Assembly (NCBI RefSeq): GCF_018143015.1
Contig: NC_054741.1
Span: 58,147,197-58,211,196, forward strand
Direction: 5' to 3'
DNA: 64,000 bases
DNA from: Lytechinus variegatus
Lineage: Eukaryota; Echinodermata; Echinoidea; Temnopleuroida; Toxopneustidae
Below, in pieces: positions 58,701-64,000 of the stretch. Every line of letters begins with the position of its first letter. Positions within the stretch are counted from its first letter, which is position 1. The notes under the pieces were generated by a model. It was not told the origin of the DNA, ran no database searches, and saw only the letters and a program-made list of their open reading frames with translations. The position numbers and the translations under genes are program-made.

Positions 58701-59698
58701 TCATTTTGCTTCTCTAGTAAATCCCCGTCCTTTGCTTTCGAGGAAGCAAAACGTAACGTCGACAAGTTTCTCGTGATTGGTGTGATGGAGGAATATGACC
58801 TCTCCATGGCTGTCTTCGAAAAACTACTTCCGGGAACATTTGGAGGAGCAGCGAAAATATATGAGGAGAGCAAAAGTATGTAATTATAGAAATATGATAT
58901 GAACAATGTCTTCTTTTTTAATTTTTCTGCATGATCTCGGTTATTTAATGATAAGGGTATATATTCAAATAAATATTATGGAAGAAAGGAATTTGAGTGA
59001 AAATCAAGGTGAATGAAGTGTTCTATAGTTAGATTATCCGTTTTGTTTATACATTTCAGGGATCGCATGATGATTTAAAATGGATGAAATGAAAACGAAT
59101 TAGGGCCTTTTCACACGTGAATCTTGAATCTTAAATGATGATTGCAGGAGTTCGTGATTCTAATCATGTTCTAGTTTGGTTTCACACGTGTTAAAAATTC
59201 GTCATTATCCTTATTTTTCATTGAAATCATCATTCAAGTTGTGATTTTTTTCACCATGTGAAAGGGCGGTTAGAAGAGATAAAAACGAGAAGAGGGGGAA
59301 GGAAGAAACAAGCGAAAATGATATTGGCGAATAGAGTACTGGGTCTAAACAATCTATAAACACATCGGGGGATATACGACTTCACATAAGATAAATCCTT
59401 ATGAAATCTACTGGTGTCAGGCTATAGATGAAAATTGACAATTTTGTGACTCTCTTTTGCACGTATAGTAAGCCTATTATACTTAATTCAAACGAAGACC
59501 CATTTTCCCTTTCTTCTTGTTATAGATAAACCGATGACGAAATTCAAAACAAGCTATAAGAAGCTGCCCTCTAAGGAAACATATTCAATTTTAAAAGAAC
59601 GGATGAAATACGACTACAAATTCTATGATTATGTGAAGGAACGACTGCATAGAGTTGCGAGGAGACTAGGCATTGGGAAATGTAATAGCATCTGGTAG
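46757..59698 (+). CDS. Uronyl/heparan sulfate 2-O-sulfotransferase-like protein, copy C
   Basis: Complete gene of 407 codons plus TAG if the ATG at 46757 is used; an in-frame ATG at 46870 would still keep the anchor. Exons: 46757-46997, 47989-48155, 48372-48515, 49206-49288, 56855-57011, 58399-58499, 58718-58875, 59526-59698. The anchor is VVVLLMFVIVVAGVFLGW. Exon 2 is short and acidic and ends YGKPIHGK. The PAPS loop MPKCGSRTFVW, the HGHYRYIN catalytic His motif, RDPIDRFES and SFCGY are all intact, so the product should be active. Intron 4 is about 7.6 kb, against about 0.6 kb in copy A, because it carries the inverted-repeat elements at 49442-56465. Exon 7 is nearly the same as exon 7 of copy A although neighbouring exons are not. 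Exon 1 boundaries upstream of the anchor are the least certain part. Confidence 0.88.
47575..47905. repeat. (ATC)n-rich imperfect microsatellite
   Basis: ATCATC/GTCATC-rich stretch in intron 1 of copy C. It leaves a long artificial frame that runs into the true exon 2 at 47989. Confidence 0.9.
49442..49737. mobile_element. 295-bp inverted-repeat element (E1) adjoining E2
   Basis: Left end 49443-49497 and right end 49686-49736 are inverted copies over more than 50 bp, differing by a 4-base TTAC indel. The inner part of the ends (ATAACTGGATATACCCATTT) matches the ends of E2 with a one-base difference. Its interior (about 49504-49625) is an inverted copy of the right end of E2 (about 56305-56440). 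It is thus a short derivative of the same family lying directly beside the long one. Confidence 0.75.
52378..52560. repeat. Foldable repeat domain, copy a (inside E2)
   Basis: Begins with a perfect hairpin ACCTGCAT (52378-52385) / ATGCAGGT (52403-52410). A second hairpin follows, CTCGCC / GGCGAG (52413-52418 with 52441-52446), then CGAGGGT...ACCC...CTCG around 52517-52541. The same order of elements recurs in three further copies downstream. Whether it is transcribed, and from which strand, is unknown. Confidence 0.55.
52573..52877. repeat. Nested palindrome (inside E2)
   Basis: Two arms of about 95 bp (52573-52667 and 52784-52877) are inverted copies of each other. Each arm contains its own near-perfect 62-bp palindrome, for example 52580-52641 beginning TTAACCCCGTACTAT and ending with its complement. 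Between the arms lie shorter copies of TAGTACGGGGTTA. Subrepeats of the same motif continue to about 53,090. Confidence 0.8.
53110..53370. repeat. Foldable repeat domain, copy b (inside E2)
   Basis: Diverged copy of the domain, containing CACCTGCAT...GTAGGTG near 53189-53230, CCCGGTGTGAG, and the hairpin GTGGGT...ACCCGC followed by TGCTC near 53320-53345. The element order is the same as in copies a, c and d. Confidence 0.5.
53375..53751. repeat. Foldable repeat domain, copy c; first unit of a 377-bp direct repeat
   Basis: Starts TATCGGGAGTCTGGTGACAT and is followed immediately by a very similar second unit at 53752. Contains CACCTG...CAGGTG, CCGGC...GCCGG, CCCGGTGCTCGACACGGCGG and GGAT...ATCC inside GAGTAT...ATGCTC. 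The 3' part is a CTTCTTCTTCC run and a GCCCCGCCGGGGGGC palindrome. Confidence 0.8.
53752..54115. repeat. Foldable repeat domain, copy d; second unit of the 377-bp direct repeat
   Basis: Same start sequence and element order as the preceding unit, with scattered substitutions. Here the last stem is GAGTAT/ATACTC, fully Watson-Crick where copy c has one G-T pair. The 3' CTTCTTCTT run and GCCGGGGGGG palindrome are repeated. Confidence 0.8.
54181..54675. repeat. Six short hairpin units ending GGTTCCAC (inside E2)
   Basis: Units near 54182, 54218, 54521, 54563, 54599 and 54641 share the plan GCAC-stem-loop-stem-GGTTCCAC. The stems are CATGAA/TTCATG, CGTGGA/TCCACG (three units), CGTGGC/GCCACG and CGTGG/CCACG. 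Base changes on one side are matched on the other. Confidence 0.7.
55200..55800. repeat. AT-rich tandem repeat, about 145-148 bp, four units (inside E2)
   Basis: Units rich in ATTAATCAATTAAG, AAAAGATTGATTG and CAACAAGTTGA, with starts of full units near 55362, 55507 and 55655 and a diverged first unit from about 55200. The flanks 54900-55200 and 55800-56300 are also AT-rich, with no coding signal seen. Confidence 0.75.
57878..57980. repeat. (CAC)n(ATC)n microsatellite
   Basis: CACCACCACC followed by ATCATCATC runs, in intron 5 of copy C. Confidence 0.9.
59101..59272. mobile_element. MITE with AGGGCCTTTTCACACGTGA termini
   Basis: AGGGCCTTTTCACACGTG and CACCATGTGAAAGGGC, with AATGATGATT/AATCATCATT further in. 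In the last intron of copy C. Confidence 0.7.
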
Positions 59699-60026
59699 TT
59701 CAGACCGTTCAGACGTCGCAGCGGAGAGGAGTCTGATTTGAAACTCATGATTTTTTTATTCATTATACCCCATTCTATTTTAAATCTTCCACGAACTAAC
59801 GCCACTCTTTTTTAAAACTACTTCCATCGACCTCTAGGATAAACATAGTTATTAAATCGATGACATGCACCTGAAGTAAAATGATATGGGGTGCCGTTTG
59901 AAGAAATATTATTTAAGTGAATTATATATCATATCATTGATATTAAAAGCCATTATATCATTACTTGTAGATAATACAAAATGTTTGTTTTATCACATAT
60001 AAATAATGGTCTCATAACATTCAATA

Positions 60027-61004
60027 CAGTGCGTATCAAAAAATAGTTTACACTTTGAAAAGCCCTGGGAATCAAAAAAATATATACAATATGTGGGTAA
60101 TCTTTACACGTATATTCTTGGATTTGGGTCTCATCTATCCAATGAAAATAAAATTTATGACAGAAAGTTACACTTGAGTGAGCACTGTCCATTTTTGTAA
60201 AGCTCGCACATATCTGTTTGCGCAGAAATGCTCGTTTTCGCGCTGTGTCAAGGAGAAAGGGCGAAATCAAACTTACCCTGCGAAACATTTCTCATATACA
60301 TTTCCCTTGCAGTTTTTGTCAATTTAAATAAAACGGATACAGTCAAGCATTTTCTAACGATTTTGCCACCCACATTGAAATTTCAACACTTAGTAAGCAC
60401 AATCTTTACCCTGTTTATGCCAGCTGGATCTGAGGACATAACTGAATCTCAACAAAAGTTTATATCACATTATCCAGCATGTTTTCACTAAGTTTTTATC
60501 ATTTAAAGTGGGTTTACATTTCATTTTTCATGTAATACTTGTTTCTCCACACTTTTCCCAAGCTTGACAATGATTAACAAAATAAAAATCAAGCCTAAGA
60601 CATAACGTGTAAATCACAGCTCAGTGTAAAGCAAATTATCGTCACGATGGCCTCTGTGTGGGGTGGGGTGCAGTGCACTCTTCGAAGTGTTTTGGGCATG
60701 GAAACAAGTTAAAAAAAGATAAAAGATATCTTCAAGACAATTTTACTAGCTAAATTCCACGTGTTCTTCATGATTAAGGTTTACTTTTATTTGCATAACT
60801 ATTTCAAAGTTCTGCGCAAATCATTTTTCACTAACTTTTCAAAAGTAAGTGGTGCTCGATCACTCAAGAGGAAATATTTTTCGACAGTTATATCATCATT
60901 TGCGATCTGTACCAATGTTAAAATGTGGAAAAATCTTCAGGATACTACGAATGTATGATATTTCAGGATTTTTTTAAGTGTAAACTTTTTTGAGATACGC
61001 ACTG
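60027..61004. mobile_element. Tc1/mariner-like non-autonomous element, 978 bp
   Basis: TA|CAGTGCGTATCAAAAAATAG and TTTTTTGAGATACGCACTG|TA, with GTTTACACTT/AAGTGTAAAC just inside. No transposase frame; open frames such as 60228-60491 show no DDE-type protein. Confidence 0.8.
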
Positions 61005-61230
61005 TATATGAAAAAAGAAGAAATTTGCAATATATATATGTTTATTTGTATGTAGTATTTCTAATAAAAATTCATTGAAAATTTCGAAAAAATATAACAC
61101 TCCTATCATAGCTTTTATCCAATTAAGACAAATGATGCCATCTTCAGGTTGTCTTGCCACCCCCCCCCCCTCCCTTTCTTTTTTAAATCAAAGTACTTTG
61201 GTGCCGTCCCTGCGTATGACCATCGGTATT

Positions 61231-61517
61231 AGCAAGTTTTCGCAATCGCGACAGGGACAGATACTACAACATAGTAAATATATTGAAAAAGCCCGTTGAT
61301 TCACAGTGAACATGCAGCTGATATAGGTCTTTGTCGAAAATTGGTGAACACTGAACCTGATCGTAGTAAGATCCTGAGCTGAGTATGTCGTTTGTTGAAG
61401 ACGAAACTGCTGTTTTGATTCACCGATTTTCGACAAAGACTGCTTTTTCATGAATGGCCTTTCACATGAGATTTTCTATGTTGTAGGATCTGTCCCCGTC
61501 GCGAATGGGAAAACTTC
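61231..61517. mobile_element. MITE with AGCAAGTTTTCGCAATCGCG termini
   Basis: Left AGCAAGTTTTCGCAATCGCG then ACAGGGACAGATACTACAAC, with the right end inverted (TGTTGTAGGATCTGTCCCCG). A lone end of the same family lies at about 63643-63692, upstream of copy D exon 2. Confidence 0.75.
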
Positions 61518-62008
61518 CGATTAACAGAGTTAAACGTGTGGTACAGTCACTCCAACGAAATCGATTCCAGACCGATCAAAGCCACAGAGGCTGATTCAGG
61601 ATTTTCCAAAGGGGGGGGGGGCACATTTTCCCGAGGAAAAAATTGACAAGTAAAAAAAAGAAGAAAAAAAAGGTTTCCAACCAAGATAAGGACGTTTTGT
61701 CCACGAACAATATTGACAAGCAAAAAAAAATTGTCCGGCTTGGAGACTGTGTCTGTGTCTTCGTTTGTATGACGAGCATTCAGGGAACATTCCCTTTGTA
61801 AAGGCCAACAATTATCCGACATTCCTCAGGAGTGGTCATTGTGAAGCACCTGCGTGATCTCATTAAGACGCACACAATCCGAAGACGATGACCCTAAGTC
61901 AAACATGACTTGATCAATCCCTCTCTTAATTGGAGGTCAATTATGTCCTGCAACTGATCAGGCAGGAAAGCTGAAACTATTCCGTGGACCACAGTGTCGT
62001 ATTGAGCA

Positions 62009-63842
62009 ATGTCTTACCAGCTTTTACCGGGGAAATCATTGCGTTTTCTTGGTGGCTACATGAAAACAGAGAGAAACTGTTGCTCATTGCGTCGGTTTTT
62101 TCTCAAAAAGAGCATGCAAATAAAAACCTGCTACACAGCAACTAGGAAGCTATGGCTGACCATTTTAGTGATACTTGCAATCTTGTCAGGGTTGCACCTT
62201 GGCATGAGAAGCTCGATGAGGTGGACAGATCCTTACAGATTGCGGCATCTAATTCAAATAAAAGGTATGACATCTGTTTTTTGTTTCTTCATATCATTAT
62301 CATGTCGATCAATTTTTTAAGATTTTACCATATGGACCATTTACATCCATAGGTGAATTAAAATAATATTGAAAGAAAAACTAATTTTGGTCGGTTTTTT
62401 TACATTTTTATAGAAAACTTGCATTTCAGGCTTTGATCGCTCACGAACCCACTAATGAGAGTGAGTGGGTTTTCATACACTTTACACCTTATTTAAATTA
62501 AGAATATTTTCTAGGTATGTGTGAAGATAGCAAATCTTCGTAAATCAACAGCCAGATCACGAGACTTAGCCGAATATCTCGCGCAAGTTGCGAAGTTTGC
62601 CCGATTATTTCGATTGTTGACTATTTATAGACGCGGCTTTTGTGACGGCGCGCCGTCGGCGGCGGTGGCGTCGTCAACATTGGAATCTGAACCTATAGGC
62701 AGGTCTTGAAATGTCATAACTTAAAAAGTATACGGACATAGCTTATGAAACTTGGCAATAAGGGTGATCAAGTATTACTAACCATCCTGCCTAAGTTTCA
62801 GGTTACATGGCCAAGGTCAAAGGTTATGTAACATGAGTCAATGAACTTAGACCATGGTGGGGGAATCGATATTGAAATCTTAACCAAGGTTTAAGTTTTT
62901 GAAATGTAACTTTGAATGTTCATGATTCTCGTTCATGAAACTTGGACATATAGGGCAATGTCGTATCACTGAAGATCCTGCATGAGTTTCAGGTCACAAG
63001 ACCAAGATCAAAGGTCATTCAGGGTTAACGAACTTTGGCTATGCTGGGGGTATTTGTGGAATTGTCATCGTTGATCTAGTTCATGAAACTTACGCATGAG
63101 AGCAATCTAGTATTCCTCAACATCCTGTGTGAGTTTCAGGTCAAATGATTAAGGTCAATTAGGGTCGATAATTTTGGGAGAAATTGTGAAATTGTCATAA
63201 CTTTAACATGGATCTTGTTCATGAAAATTCAATATAAAATCAACCATGTATCCCTGAACACCCTGTGCACGATTCAGGTCACATGACTAAGATCAATTAC
63301 TTTAAGTCAATGAACTTTGGCCGTGTAGGGGTATTTGTTGAATCGGCATCATAACTTAGAAAATTGATGGATCTAGTTAATGAAACATAGACATGAGGAT
63401 AATACATACTGCTGTGTTGGCTTAGTTAGTAGAGCGTCCATCTCAAAACCGGGAGATCGGGAGTTCAAACCCTGGCCGCGTCAGACCAAAAGACGTTAAT
63501 GGGAGTTGTTGCTACCCTGTTTGGCGTTCAACGATTCGAGGGATGGAGCTACGTCGATCTAGTGCTGCGCTAAAATTGATTTTTAAAAGACCTCTCAGTT
63601 GTTTACTGTATTTGCGGATGTGTATATTCAAATAGATTTTATATGTTGTAGTATCTGTCCCAGTCGCGATAGCGAAAACTCGCTAGTGTCTTTTCTCCTT
63701 CTATACCATGTATACAGACGTGCGTGAAGTCATTGACGACTCGACAGTCGAATGGGATGTACTGGAAGCGGATGATGAATGCACAGAAGAAAGTATCGAT
63801 GAGGACGAACTGTCTTCTTATGGAAAACCGATTTATGGGAAG
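62009..63842 (+). CDS. 2-O-sulfotransferase-like protein, copy D, first two exons (runs off right edge)
   Basis: Exon 1 (62009-62264) starts at ATG and encodes a basic cytoplasmic tail of about 48 residues, then an anchor (LWLTILVILAILSGLHLGM), ending in phase 1 before GTATGA. Exon 2 (63718-63842) follows a TACAG acceptor. It encodes an acidic stem (DECTEESIDEDELSSYGKP) ending YGKPIYGK, the same closing motif as copies A-C, and stops in phase 0 at a GTATTG donor. The next exon, expected to begin NKT and carry MPKCGSRTF, should lie beyond base 64,000. Assigned to the family by position, phase, topology and the stem-end motif; no catalytic exon is visible. Confidence 0.75.
62540..63410. repeat. 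Satellite-like repeat, units of about 140-185 bp
   Basis: Head GCGCCGTCGGCGGCGGTGGC, then degenerate units each with ATGAAACTTGGACAT, CATCCTGTGTGAGTTTCAGG, TCACATGACCAAGGTCAA and TCAATGAACTTTGGCC. Unit starts near 62750, 62935, 63083, 63222 and 63380. In intron 1 of copy D. Confidence 0.7.
63412..63560 (+). mobile_element. tRNA-derived SINE
   Basis: TGGCTTAGTTAGTAGAGCG (A box) and GAGTTCAAACCCTGG (B box) are spaced as in a tRNA, but the acceptor arms do not pair and the anticodon loop is irregular. A non-tRNA body follows. Just upstream of copy D exon 2. Confidence 0.65.
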
Positions 63843-64000
63843 GTATTGCTATGACCTTTTAACTTGATACAGTGCATCATGAGCATGATGGGGCGCACTA
63901 AAGAATGAACATTTTTAGACATATGAAAACATTTTAATGACAATACAAGGGTGATCTTGAGGTTTATCGAGGACAAGGTACAAAAGAAATCGGGGGTTCA

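Noticed and set aside
63412-63485. tRNA gene on the + strand.
   Set aside because: Acceptor stem mismatches, irregular anticodon loop and an attached SINE body.

Overview
The window looks like animal nuclear DNA, most probably from an echinoderm and quite possibly a sea urchin. It is AT-rich, its genes are split into short exons with GT-AG introns, it holds dozens of short inverted-repeat elements and tRNA-headed SINEs, and its gene families are animal ones. The species call is inference from genome texture and was not confirmed by any search.

Bases 1-16,300 hold zinc carboxypeptidase (M14, A/B type) sequence. Eight exons on the + strand (6450-15457) encode most of the propeptide and the whole catalytic domain. 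The signal-peptide exon and first propeptide exon that such a gene needs lie on the - strand at 1801-1865 and 347-428. Their phases fit the + strand exons exactly. Either there are two head-to-head genes, or an inversion (real or an assembly error) splits one gene. The catalytic domain has Lys where bovine CPA has Ile255 and Asn where it has Tyr248, so it may prefer acidic C-terminal residues.

Bases 18,968-63,842 hold four tandem + strand paralogues (A-D) of the heparan sulfate 2-O-sulfotransferase / uronyl 2-O-sulfotransferase family. These are type II membrane enzymes expected in the Golgi. A (18968-28045), B (30975-41282) and C (46757-59698) are complete eight-exon genes. D starts at 62009 and runs off the right edge after exon 2. 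Exons 3-8 (catalytic domain) keep nearly the same lengths and identical phases, while exons 1-2 (anchor and stem) diverge strongly. Exon 7 of A and C is far more alike than their other exons, which points to gene conversion.

Intron 4 of gene C holds a 6.7-kb element (49739-56465) with 41-bp terminal inverted repeats and a 3-bp TAA duplication. It is richer in GC than its surroundings over most of its length and has no recognisable protein. Inside are repeated hairpins whose stems change in a compensatory way, four copies of a larger foldable domain, nested palindromes, and AT-rich tandem repeats. A 295-bp relative lies directly upstream. This is the best candidate for something undescribed.

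The rest is repeats: non-autonomous hAT-like elements with 8-bp duplications, Tc1/mariner-like and other MITEs, LINE 3' ends, SINEs and microsatellites. No CRISPR array, rRNA or functional tRNA gene was seen. All exon boundaries were read by eye from splice sites, phase and family similarity.
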